A DNA stretch of 64,000 bases from Sphagnum magellanicum (Eukaryota; Streptophyta; Sphagnopsida; Sphagnales; Sphagnaceae), in contig CM038923.1 in assembly GCA_021904315.1 (NCBI GenBank), forward strand, positions 7,322,038 to 7,386,037, read 5' to 3'. Shown one piece after another: positions 37,524-50,900 of this stretch. The position numbers were made by a program, and so were the translations under genes. The notes under the pieces were generated by a model. The model was not told the origin of the DNA, did not search any database, and worked only from the letters and a program-made list of their open reading frames with translations. Within the stretch, counting starts at the first letter, position 1; each line of letters opens with the position of its first letter.

Positions 37524-40500
37524 TTTTTTGAATGTGTTTATGTTGGAACCATGTTTTTGTTTATATAGATGTCCATTAAATTGAAGTTCATAATGATGGA
37601 AACATTTTTACTATTCAAGCCAAAATTTTGAGCTAGGGAGTTTCCACACATAAATTTTTCATGTAATAAAGGTAACTATGGAAAAGTCACATAAAAACTA
37701 TCAACCACCTTAATGCCTAAAAGGGTTTTTGTTTACAATTTGATTTTGATTCATCAAAATCAAGCTTGTGTTTCACATTACATTGGACATTATAACTAGG
37801 AATAATTGTTGAAGGAACAACCAAATCTTTGCCCTTCAAACTAGTTTTCGCTTGTAAGACAAATTGTTGGTTGTCTTCTTGAAAGCTAACAAGGGCAAAT
37901 GTGGTCGATAATTGAAATTTACCATGACTATGAATTGAAATGAGGAGTTGAACTTGTTTTGAATGAAGCGAAACCAAGAATTCAAATTCTATCATATGTT
38001 TAATTGCTTCAAACCATTTGCCTTCAATAATAATAAAAGTTCATCATTGGTTGTAATGGAATCACAAGAAAAGCTTAATTTTTGAATTGTTGATTTTGAA
38101 CGACAAGCGTTGCAATGAACACCACCCATTGGAAAAAATGATAACATCTACTACATAACAATTTTCACATACTTTTTAAAATGGAGGCGTAGCAGGCTAG
38201 TTATGAACAACATTTCGATCACTGGGAAAAAAGACAATATATTCAAATAAAAAAGTAAATGAATATGAACATAAACATACAGAAATGTGGAAAAAAGGTA
38301 TAGCAATCAAGAAATAAATGAAACCATGCACACACATACACATAATATGTAAACAAAAAGAATGAAATGCATAAGAATTACATAATAAAATATGTTGTGA
38401 AATTGTAATAATTTAAAGAATTAAGAGCTAAGAAAAAGAACAAAATAAAAAAATTAATCACAACAAAAGAAATATTAAGAAGAAAAGGTCATTTAAACAC
38501 GAAAAAAAAATTAATTATCACCCCCTTCTTTCAAACCATATATCTCTTTTTTTTTAAATTTGTTTTGAGTGGTTTAAAATGTTATGGGTGTGAAATTTAA
38601 ATCTTTACAAATGACTTTATTATAATATATCAAAATTTTAATATGAAATAGGTTTGAACAACATTTTGACTCAGTTAGTTTCAAACGTACTTTCAACCTA
38701 CTTTCAAATACCAAAGTTATTCAAACTTTATATCCAACTTCTCATAAACTAAATGTAAGGCCCTATGATTTTATGTTTCTACTTCAAAATATTTTGAATC
38801 TACTTTCTTATGTTCATATAAAAAATTGTTCCATTTTTTAATTAGACTTTGGGCATACTACCTTTTTTGTTTATTTTACTTTGTTTACTCCCCACAAATA
38901 TTCCAAAAGACATTAAAAAAATAAAAATATTTTCTTCTCTTTGAATATCTTAAGATCCATAAGGACATTTTGAAATATTACAATTTGTAAAATGTTTATT
39001 TTTAAAAAAATCTAGTTTGGAATTGACTTCTAATAAATTTGTTATTTGGAATTGTCTTTTTGTACGACCTATGATTATAGCCCATCCCACCTAAACCAAC
39101 TTCAATGATTTCATTGTCATTGGAATTAAGTGTGAAGATGTAAAGTCACATGGTCATGTATTGAGAAGTTGCATAAACAAAGTCAAATTTTTTTTTGTAA
39201 AGATGAGATAAAATGTTTATATTAATAGAAAGAAAAATATAATTCTTTCAATGCTACAAAGATGAACCATTCCAGGTTGTTAATCAAAAATTACACATTG
39301 AAAGCCAAGATAATAAGAACATATTTTTAAAATTGTTATTTATAAACAAAAAGAGAAATCTCTTTCAATGTTACATCAATAAAAAACCACCATGAAATCA
39401 CAAATGGAACATGCAAACACAAAGCAAACAAATAGAGTTCAAAGACTATTTTCTTTTAAAAGAGAATTTATTATTTACAACATGAGAAATTTACAAGACC
39501 AAAATAACAACATATTAACAAAAAAAATTAAAAAACATAAGAAATTTCCCTTTCCCAAGTTTGATGCATCTCAAAGTTTGACATTCATTGATAATTATCG
39601 TCCAACATTTAATGTGGATAGCCTACAAGATGCTAGTGTTAGGTTGATGATGGCAAATGTTGCCAACAATGTCAAGTGACCTTGCAACATTGTTAAAACA
39701 TCAATTGCCACTAAGCTTAAACATCATACTTGAGCATAGCTTGACAAAATCCTTGGAACATGAAAATCATATAATGCTTCACATGACCCATGAACCCTTC
39801 ACTTGCATAAAACAAACAAACTTTAATATGATTTAAAGTTAACCTGGAGAAAGGATTAATCACATGTTCATACCATAACCTCATCATAGATTGATTCCTT
39901 GTGGAAGGCACTTTTGCTTTATATGTCTAGTGTAATATATATGTTTGGAAAACAACTTGATCAAAATGTAAAAAATTCCAATTCCCAAAACTAGGTTTTT
40001 TTTGCTTTGAAACTTTACAATGTTATTATTTTCAAAGAAAAAAAAATCAACTTTGGCATGTTAATTATAATCAAAACCTTTTTAATCTTGTATCCAACTC
40101 TTGAGACTTTTATGAGCAAATTGTGTGTAGACTATTCAAATGTTCATAATTATTGTGCATAATAATTTTATTTCAAACATGGTCTTTCTATCAAATCATT
40201 CCAAAAACATCATGATCATTCAAATCATAAAAGGTTTGACTGCTCAATTGATAATTCAAATATTTTTGAATTTCAACTCTCAAGGTGGGAATTCACGTTG
40301 AGAAAATTGAAAAGTCTTCATCCCACAAACTTTTAACCTAACCCTAGTTTCCACTCAACAATTTTGCTTCCCGTGAAACCTATGGGAAATTTTGCTTTTG
40401 AATATTTTACAACTCATATAAATGATGTGAGTATACCATCCCCAATTCAAATTCACCACTCAATAGAAATCAATGCACCTTTATGAATGCAAAATGGAGT

Positions 40501-41400
40501 ACATTAATTATGAACAATTAAACTTTCAAAGTAATTTTTTTTAAAATACATTTGATCTAACTTGAAAATTGCCTTGGAAATTTGTACCAAAAAGTCCATA
40601 GCTTGATAACATTGGTTTCTCATTGATGAAAAAAGAAAAAAATATGTCAAAATGAATGAAAAATATTTTGTGTTCATTATGCCAAATAATGATAGTCCTT
40701 TTAACTCCTTCATGTCTTTTAATTTTGACACTTGGTAGCTTGAGGTCCTTCATGCTTGGACTTAAAAACATGGAAGAGCCTCTAGGGTTTCCGTTATCCT
40801 ATAAAAAATCCTTCATGATGTTTAAAACATGACAAAAAAAAAAGATGAACCTAACAATTAAAGGAAAGAAATTATTCACAAATAACATTTTAAACCAAGA
40901 TTATTAAAAAAAAAAAGAGCTTGAGTAAAAAACAACCATTCAACCTGACGGGAGAAACTTATTGTCCCATTCACCCCATGTAAGGTGAATCTACAATCCT
41001 TAGCTCCAAAGACCAAACATACAACCTTTAACCCTGGTTAACTACATGACATTACAAATATTTTTTATAAAATCATTTTATGACTATTGATATCACATAG
41101 GTATTTACATATTTACAAAAAACTAACCATATTATTTTTCTTTTCAAAATTTTCATGTAACATTAGCAACAAACGTTGTAAGAAACATTTCTCATTAATT
41201 GGTGATAGGTTTCTATAAAACTTGTCCACATATTAGAAAACAGGCCAAAAAAAACAAGAAAAAAGAAAAAAGAAAACTACCCCTTAACTAAAACTCAGTC
41301 AAAAGGTGATGAAACTTTCCACAAAAATATTATTTTTCTGAAAAATTTGGCAAACCTTTTCTGAAGAAGGATTTTCATGCAGCAAAAAACCCTAAATTCA
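37524..41400. other. AT-rich intergenic region, no gene recognised
   Basis: Only short frames without family motifs are present (for example 37717-37995 minus and 39392-39679 plus). Homopolymer A/T runs are common. GC content rises from about 41400 on approaching the SCC3 gene. Confidence 0.55.
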
Positions 41401-41978
41401 AAAGTGAAAAAGGCTGCCTTTCAAGAAATGTGGCTCAAGAGTTGAATTTGAACATCAATGATTTGATTTGGGGGCGACTAAGGCCCAGGTTTAGGGTTTC
41501 ACAACTGCACAGACCATGTCAATGTTTGCAAACAATTTGTCAGGAGTAATATGAACAGTTCCAACAACAATAGGAAAACTGTAAGAGTTGAGAATTTTGA
41601 GAGCAAACCTCAGCAATGTTCTGTACAGTGAAGGCATCATCTTCACCACTACAAGTACCAAAGTGGTGTCACCAGCAAGAGATAGTTCAGCAAGAGATAG
41701 TTTCTCTGTTAAGTCCTATCTGGGTATGAACAACAATTGCACTGGTCTTGCTACACCATAACATGGAGACCAACATCCAACCTGACACAAATGATGTCAC
41801 AAAATCTCAGTGCTTGCTCTGCACCAAAAGAGGGTGGGACCAAGCACTGCCACAATTCTCTCCAAGAGGTCTTTAGCTACTGAATGTATGCTACAGACGA
41901 CAGTAGCAGGCCCACCACCAAGGATCTATTTGATCAAAGAGCACTATGATCCAGCAGAAGAAATGTCCATAAAGAAGC
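41401..41978 (-). other. 3' flank and probable 3' UTR of SCC3
   Basis: Moderately GC-rich sequence lies downstream of the TAG stop (41979-41981). It includes a tandem 15-base duplication (AGCAAGAGATAGTT twice, about 41673-41703). No standard AATAAA signal was found on the minus strand, so the transcript end is undefined. Confidence 0.4.
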
Positions 41979-44900
41979 CTAGTCATTCCGTGACCTCTTC
42001 CGGGCAGCCAACTCTCCTTCCTCATCTGATGATGAGGCAGGCCGCTTGCCTTTGGAATTGGCATCTGTTGATGGGTTCTCCTGGGCACTACTGCTGGTTG
42101 GAGAGTCTTCCTGCAAGTTATCACCCCACATTCAGAGTTCAATCCACAGAATTAGGTGATGAAGCACCATGAGAAGGAACTCCCCTACCAGTCACATGGC
42201 CATATAATACAACCAGGAGTGAGACAAATTTATATCAAACATGACCAGAGATGCTCCCTATATATGTTTCCCTATATCTTAATGGCTGCTGTGTAGAGTT
42301 CAGTAACAATGCACATTTCTAAGGATGTGAGAAATACTTGATTCAAGAAAGTAGCTTGACCACAGAGCACACTTATGATTACATCAGAATACCTGTGACT
42401 ACTGGATGATGTGTCACCCAACTGCAGACAAGAATAGATGGGAAGAATGCCCACCTTAGTAGATTCCTCCAAAAGAAAAGTTCCTGTGGTGGCAACATGT
42501 TTAGTTTGATGATCTTGACCTATATTTGCTGGGAGCTGTTCCTCTGTAGCAGAACCAATCAGTCCTGGTTCATCAGGAACAACAGATTCCCTCCGTGCAG
42601 TCTGCAGAACATCATCTGTATCTGTATCTTCATCCTCTTCTGCAGATCTGATGAGAGATGGAGTCCCCTCGTCCCTCCTTTTGCTCCTTTCTGGCTTCTG
42701 GGCCTTGACAGCAGTAGGAGGAGGCTTCAAATGTGAGTTCCCAGCCATGGAGGCTGGTTGATGGAGAGTTTGCCTAATGTGGAACAGAGGGGTGTTGTCA
42801 TCATCGTCATCCTCCTCCTCTTCAGCAGCATCCTCTGATTCACTTGCAGGAGGAGTCTCCTCATCTTCACTGCTTGATGAGTCTTTATCAAAAAGCTTCT
42901 TGCCCTTCAAATCTCGCTTCTTCCGAGCCCCAGGTCTTGGTGGCTTACCCACAACTCCATTCTCTCTTTCTCCTGCATGCATAAACAATCCAGGAACTGG
43001 AGATTAAATTTACATCACATATCTCTCCCTTATCTCATCATGCACCTAGGTATGCATGTTTCACCTGCATTGTGGAAGTCTGGGATTGAGAAAATGCCAA
43101 AAAAACCTGGCACACTGCAGGTCCCTACAAGAAGTAGCTCTGACAGTCTCAATGTCCACATGGCACAACTTTGAACTTGACAAAATATTGCAACTTATTA
43201 GCAGTAACTCAAAACCTCTGCAGCTAGCCATACAATCATCAAGGACTCATACGGATATAGTAAGTGAGAAATTACCAGCAGGTTCATTTCGGATAATCTT
43301 TTCACGGAGGATGTTGACAAATGTAAAATAAGGTCGCCAACTATTTGGATCCGAATCTGTATCAACTCCCTCCACTCGGGCTTCCACATCAGCTAGCCTG
43401 TTATCACAGATGCTATAAATGACATGAGTATCCTGACTTTCTGTTTACTTATTACTTGCTTACACTCCCCTAGCTAATGCAGGTGATAGACTGCCTCTGT
43501 GGTCTACATGTGTACAGAAATCATGCCAACATCCCCTATATTTTCTTTTTTAGGACTAGAAGTCAATAAGTTTATGTCGATGCCTTAAAAGTTCTGCTTC
43601 CTGGTCACACCACTTGATGTTCAAGATTGCAGGGCAGGTGATTTACTAGTTTTATCTGACATATTTGCTAAATAGATTAGCCTCAGCTGCCCTGTTCACA
43701 ACCTTGAAGAAGACCCAGGACCTCTGTGTACACCATGATCAGTAAGAAATGGAAGAGAAGCATTACGTTTCGCGAATGTCAACAGCTGGAAGCTTGAGGG
43801 CAAATGGTACAACCCCAGTCTCCAGAAAAGAAAGCTGCAACGGTGCATCTGCAAAAGCAAATTCTATGCCCCCCTTCACAATGGCAGAGATGCTAGGGCG
43901 AAATTCCTTGCGTTGGAAACCGAAAAATGTGCCAGAGAGTCGATTGCCCAATTCCTTGCAAGCTGTGTAAGAATCAGTTTGTGTCCAATCTGAATCAGTT
44001 CCCATAACCTCATCTAAGTGTCGCTGATATGCCTGTCAACATATGAATCCAACATGTAATGCCTTGGATTAGTTCCCAACATACACCAATACATATCAAG
44101 GTGAAACATTCCAAGTGTAAGGCAGTTTCTTCACCTTTTAATGTCTACTGTCTTCATGTGAGAAACTACTACCCAACTGACAACTGATGAAAACTTCTAA
44201 TGTTAATCACAAACAGTCTAGGTCCAGCAATTTTGGTACTTCACTAGAAACCTCTTGGGTCTATTTGATTAAGGGGTCACAAGAAAACAATAGAGAACTT
44301 CTGTATTGGCACAATGTTAAGTTGGCTCTTGCACAGGAGACAGATTTACTTTCAACCATAACCATAAACAAAAACACAGATTCCAAAAAAGCCCATCAAT
44401 CAATGAAAAGAGTCTTTAAAAAGAAATCCTGATGGCGTGAGGGTGAGAGATGCTCCACCCGCTTCATGGAATTGAAGTACAAATATGATATTTCCTCAAG
44501 CTTGCTATGCTTCTTCACTTGCACTAGCAGCTGTTTCACAGTTTCAGCCACAATCTTTCCATGCAGCACATAGTGTGATACAACTTCAGGTCCAAGATAG
44601 TCCTGGAGAATCAACCAGTATCAAGGAGCTCAGGACACATTGAAAAATCTTGCTTTGCAACAAAAAGGTTCAAATCTTCCTGGGAAACTTAATGGGAGAA
44701 GGAACTCAGAACTCTAAACTTGGAGTGACATGTTTCTTGAAAGAGCCCTTAAAAACCTGATACCTTTGGGACCATGCCATGAGCAATTAACTTGGCTGCT
44801 GATGAGAGAACAGCATCCTTCTCATTCAAGTACTCTGACGAGTGTGGCCCATCTGTCACTTCCTCTTCAGTGTCCTCTGGAACATCACAATTCCAAGATA

Positions 44901-47900
44901 AGGGTGAAGATCAAACCAAGTCTTTTCGATGCAACAGTGAACCACATGTACATAAGACACTAGCTAAAGCCAGCATAACTAGGCGCATCTGGGTACAGCC
45001 ACCAGTCTGGGCTGCACTTGGTTTAAACCATTGACAACTACTTCATGAGTGTACACTGAAAGCCTCGGCATATACAAAAGTAAAAAGCTACAAGAACTCC
45101 CACAGCTCCAACAGCTCCAACAGCTGTTAAAAAGTTGTGGAGCAAGAATTGCATGAAGTAGCATTGTTAGTATTCAAATAAAATTTGACTACAAGAATCA
45201 TGAGGAAGATTTGAAGGCCACCTGAAGTTATATGGCAAACTCACCAGGGAAAGTGAGGCGATACTCACAAAGCTTCCAAAAACTCTTCAATAGATTTGTG
45301 GAAGGACAGAAGCCCAAGGCCTCAAGTGTTGTGCCTGTCAATTTGGCCTTGGAAAACAAGCTCCACAAGTCGGACAATATTGCACACACCTGACCCAAAA
45401 CAGGCAGATGAAAGTCACTGATAGGTGCAAAATTCTTTATGAAAAGAGCAGTATAGTCAATAGAGATAAGCTTTTTCTAAACAACCATTGTTGACATCCC
45501 TTACAGCCCGCTACAAACCACATCACATCATACAGTCAACAAGATGCCTGATATCTTAACATGCTTACAGAATAGGATCAGTACACAGAACTCCAGCTTT
45601 GAAAAGGACAGAAGTCCCACCGTACAAGTCAAAATACTACGGGCATTCCCCTGGTCCCAGCTGTCAAGAAGAGAGTCTATACAGACTTGCAAGTGCTCCA
45701 TGAATGCAGCCCGCTTGCTGACCAGATCAGTACATAAACCTTCATCAACATTCTCTGGATTGATCACGCTCAAAGACCATGCCATGCATAAAAACATGTT
45801 CAAGAACACCAAGCGAATAACCTGCATCCAATCCATAATTTGTTGATCAGATAGCTATATCTATAAGAGATCTTCACAACAACACTATGAAGTTAACATG
45901 ACAATGAGTGTGGTCATAACCTTATGAGAGTTGCTCACAAAGTGTCAACCACCACCTTCCTGATGAATAGCAGTGACATGCTGCCATGACTTCATCAGCA
46001 CCCAATCTTGGGTGTAGATATGTATATAAAAATCAGGCTAACAAATGTACAAACTCTGTGTCCTGAGTTTTTGTTGCATTTCCAGAAGCAGCAGGGAGAC
46101 TCAGTCATAAGGTTGGGTAGCACTCAAGAGACTAGCTTGACAGTTGATAGTCAATGCACAATGCAAGAGAAAGAAGGTACCACAGATTCTAAGCTGCAAT
46201 CCAAACATTTACATTCACAGAAACAAGGTTCACTTGGCACCACCACATTAGGTTCACTATTGAGGGTACTGATTTGTTCACAACAGCAGAACACGAAGTA
46301 AGAGCTACTGAAGTTTGTGGAACCAAACAATATTTTCCTTAATATCATCAACTAGGCATAAAGGTATCTGCCACATGATCATAAGAGTCCAAAAAACTTG
46401 AGATTTAGCAGCAGTCCACATAGTAGCTGGAGCACTTGGTTCACAGGGTGCACTTATGAATAGTTACAAAGATTCTGGAAAGCAACACTACTTGCCACTT
46501 TTTTCCAGTCCATGTGAGCTAGAACCACAAAGTTGAATATCACATCAGTGTTGAACACTGCAATAAGAAGAGGCAGGAAGGAGACAGCACCTCATCATCC
46601 AGGTTGGTAAAGTCGTCAAGGAGCTCCTTCAAGTCAGTAAACAAGGTGCTGTCAGCCACATTCACTGCCAATTGAAGCTGGTATAGACGCCTCAAGTTCA
46701 CTGTCAAGGAGTAATCATCTTCTGCATCCTGCAAGAGGCAGAGCATACAAGTTTTAGTCAAGACCAGTGCATCTTGAGTTGCTCTGCAATCTGTTGGCAA
46801 TTAAAAGTCAAATTTATTGTACAGTATTTTACACCACTTGGGCACATCCAACTTCACTTGGATCCTCCAAATTTGGTCAATTTCATGGAGGAAACTGACC
46901 ACCACGCAGGTCCTTTGACCAATACAACTGATCAACGAAAAAGGTGAGGCAGCACATTACCCCAACTCTCATGATTGCTGAGCGCAGTTTCACCAGAAGT
47001 TCATCAGCTGTTTCCTTGAGAATCTGATTTGCAGAGTCTTGGAGATCTGCATGGCTCTCATTTGCTGCAAATGCCAGTGCTGTAATGCAACCCTTGAGAG
47101 TTTTCTCATCTCCATGTTTGAAAAATGCTTCTTTGATAAGTTGCAGCACCGATGCAAAGTTCTGACATGACATCACTAGAATTAGCCCTGAAAACAATGG
47201 TATAGAAAACATGTTGTCCCAGACCAAGAACTTCATGATCTACTTTGGCCAACAGCATACAACCATAAGTACTTTGCATGAACTCCTGAATATCTTCAAC
47301 TGCTCCAGAATGATTTTGCACCTAGCTCAACTAATAGAGGTACACATGGTTGTATGGTGAAGTCAGAGTTACTGAGGTCTTGCCTGTTCTTGCCGCTTCA
47401 AGGAATAGAGACCAAGCTGCATATGCAGTATGATTTCCACAATAGCAGCAACCTTTGCATCATCCGCCAGATATTTGCGCAACAACTTGGCATGTGACTT
47501 CACCATGGCCAAGGTCATCTCTTTTTTTCTGGTCTCCAATGCCTCCTGCACTCAGCCATAAAGAGAGAACACCCTTCATGACATTTGCCTTTCCCAAGCA
47601 CTCACCATGAGACAGCCCTATTATAACCTCTTTTACAAGTTTTGTTAAAACTTCTGCATTTTATCATCTCTATGTAGGTGAGCACTTCCAACTCGCAGTT
47701 AAAATCAAAGCAAAGTTGAACTTACTGACTGCATGTTCATAGAAATATAGTACAATAGCTTCAGATCTCATGATTTATAATTACAGACAAAATGAAACAT
47801 TCATGAAACTATTGTACTGCTCAATTCAAAGGTCACCAGCAAAGACTACATCTGTTCCTTGCAATCTGAATAAAATTAAGTTCTGTACACGCACTGTGAT

Positions 47901-50900
47901 AGATGAACCTCACCTTTTGAGCTTTATTGAGTGAAGTTTTGCGTTGCTCACTTATGGGTACAATCTTCTCACCTACAGCCTTTTTAACTGATGCTGATAA
48001 AACTCGAACAAGATTTGTGGTGTCTAGATCAGAAAGCTCCTTAGAGCTTGATTCCTCAAGAAGCATAGATACCATACACTTCCAGTCCTGTTTCACAAAC
48101 AAGCATCAAGTACTGCCCAAAAGTAATAGTCTCTCCAGCTATACAGACATTTCCAGGATTTGAATACTCATTCAAGTGACTCCAAAGCACATAAACCTAA
48201 GGTCAATACTCCCATATATGAAGTCCAGACCTGCCATGATGATCAAATACACACTCATCTATTTCATGCTTTCATGTATGTATGAAAAGCATGCTCGGAA
48301 AACATTACCTTCATGGCCTGACACTTGTCCCAGAGTGCATCTATGACATAGTCACACAAGATTGGATCTGCTGAGAATTCGCTAAGAATCTGCAAGATCC
48401 TAAACATCTGCCTTTCCAAGTCATCATCCTCTTGTCCTGCAAACCACCCATCAAGTCTGGACACTTCAATCTGAAGAGTTAACCAAGGTCACAAAAGAGA
48501 GAGAACTTGTCAAGTGTACATGCATATTGGGAAACATCAAACTTCCTCAGTAAGCCAATATGCTGTTCACAATACATCTTGAGAACAATCTTGCTGCAGA
48601 GCATTACCCAATCCATGACTCATATGGCTGTGCCAAAATCAGAAAATGCTGTTTGACACACCTTCATACAACACAAGACATGGGTAGAAACAAGTTGCCA
48701 TGAAACTTCACAGTAAAACCCATATGTTACTTGTCTACAAAACTGAGAGCCAGCACAATTGTATTCCACAGGCTCCAGGCATACATGATTACAGACTTGA
48801 GCAGATCAGGGAGGAATGCCAACCTTCAGATGCAGGACAAATGAGATGATCATAGACTAAATCTCCAACAGCATGACGAATTTGTGGAGCATCATCGATC
48901 AAAAGATCATATAGTGAACCAAGATCCTCATCACTAAGCAATTGGTGCCTGTAGAATATACCCCAGTACTAGGTTTGAGAAAAGCTCCCAGTATCTCTCA
49001 GAATGTTGCAGCTGTTTAACCATTCCTAAAGCCCTCATATATGCAATCAGCACTCAGCAATCAAAAACATAAGAAATGACCACATTCAAGAAACAAAACA
49101 GGCATATAGCATCAACCAACCTGAGCAACTGCTTCAGCAAGCCAATTGCACTAATTGCCACGCTCATGTCAACATCATCAGCCATCTCCACCATGCGTCT
49201 GCCAAAGCGTGCTGTGAACAAAGATAGTGATGGCACATTGTCGTCCACGGCATACAGTTCTTGGAGTGCACTGATGGAGCTCTTGCGTACAACAGGATTC
49301 TTCAATTGTTTTTCCCAGACAATCCAAACCAATAATCAGTATCTTCTTCATGTGGCTGAGAAAGGAAAAAGTTAACTGACAATACAAATTGAAAATGAAA
49401 GACATTCAAGGACACCAGCAGAGAAGTTCACATCCAGTTTATGGTATCATAGTTTATGGATTTGTCAAGTTCCTCAGGTTCAAGTGCTCAAACTATGAGA
49501 TTATATTGGCCTACAAATGAGGAAAATAATTGGATTATCAGTTAAATTCAGACAATTTACAGCCTGCCAGGAGAGATGGTGGCTAGAAGACCTTGTCATT
49601 CAGTGTCCAGCCAATGTACTTCAAGTATAAGTCCTGCAGAAACAAGGATGGATATGATACAATCCAGGACCCCATTGCACTGATGCATGCCTGTCGAATT
49701 TCTGGATCCACATCACGATATCTATGCATGAAGAGCCTGCAAAAAACTACCCAAACACAGTTCAATACATCCATATTCCATCTACAAGCAACCAGACTAA
49801 GGGTACTGTCTCTTTTGAAGAGTTACACAGCTACCAGCATGACCAACTGGGTCAACATGATTGTCAACCTCTTCATCCAAGACTAGTGGCTTAACATCAC
49901 TCAGCACAAGAAATAGCATCAAAAGACACTCCAGTCCTGCAGCCTTCACAAAGGCTTTACAACTGAAGCAGAAACATAGTCAAAGCACTTTTGATTGAGG
50001 ACTGTACCAGAAACTAACTAAAGAAGGAAGCGAGGGATAGCTGCAAATTCCTCAAACTCAAGTGAGCCAAATGAGAGGGAGCAACCAAGGCCTTGGTAGT
50101 CACATACTCTTTAACAATTATCTAAAGTATTCCAAAGGACAAGTAGCTGCAATGGTAAGCCAGAGTGAAGTGCAGACCCTGTGAACATCTTCCTCATCAT
50201 TTCCTCCACCATTGTTATCTTTTCATGCTTTTCTGACAAAATCTTGTTGAGGGATTCAATCCGTGGACCTTCCTTCCGCTTCTTCTTCTCTGCATTCAAC
50301 TGGCGCTGGGCAGTCTCACGAGACTGACCCAAGCTCTTTGCGACTGCCACAAGAGATGTCACGAGCTGCAGTCCTACCAGTGATGCAACAATTCGGAAGA
50401 CTCTGGGCTGGGTACTGTTCTCCATATTTGCAGGAAGAAAAGTATAAACATCAGCAACTACAAAATTGATATTGAACTTCCTATCCCCAGCACATCGCTG
50501 AAAGAACCTATGGAACTCTCTGGCAATCCACGCCATCTTTGAGTGGGTTTACATGCAAAAAATTTCCAAAGCAGATCCTCAGGGTCACATACAAGAACCT
50601 TCGAAATGATTTACAAGTTCGAGCAGATAAAGCCACTCACCTACCAAACTGAATTAGAGCAAGTTTTGACAAGTAAAAAGATAAAACCACACAGCTGGAT
50701 AAGTACCATCTATCTGCAAGGATCCTAGAGATAACACAATAAAAGTGGGAAAATACTGTACAAATTGGTCTCTGATTCTGACTCTGTACACAAACAGAGT
50801 AAGAGTTCCATCCTCCAGCAGATCTCCTTCATATATATAACTGGCATGTCATTCACATCCACATCCTATGGAGTGTTGTTCAACATACCAAGACAGTGCA

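Noticed and set aside
42497-43331. Several plus-strand ORFs opposite the SCC3 C-terminal exons
   Set aside because: They are antisense shadows of the serine/acid-rich coding exons, with no motif or splice support.
45160-45244. A micro-exon or alternative donor (GTGAGT at 45268) between SCC3 exons 17 and 18
   Set aside because: Using the donor GTGAGT at 45268 creates a stop at the next junction. The donor 24 bases further (GTGAGTTTG) restores the frame and the family match without an extra exon.
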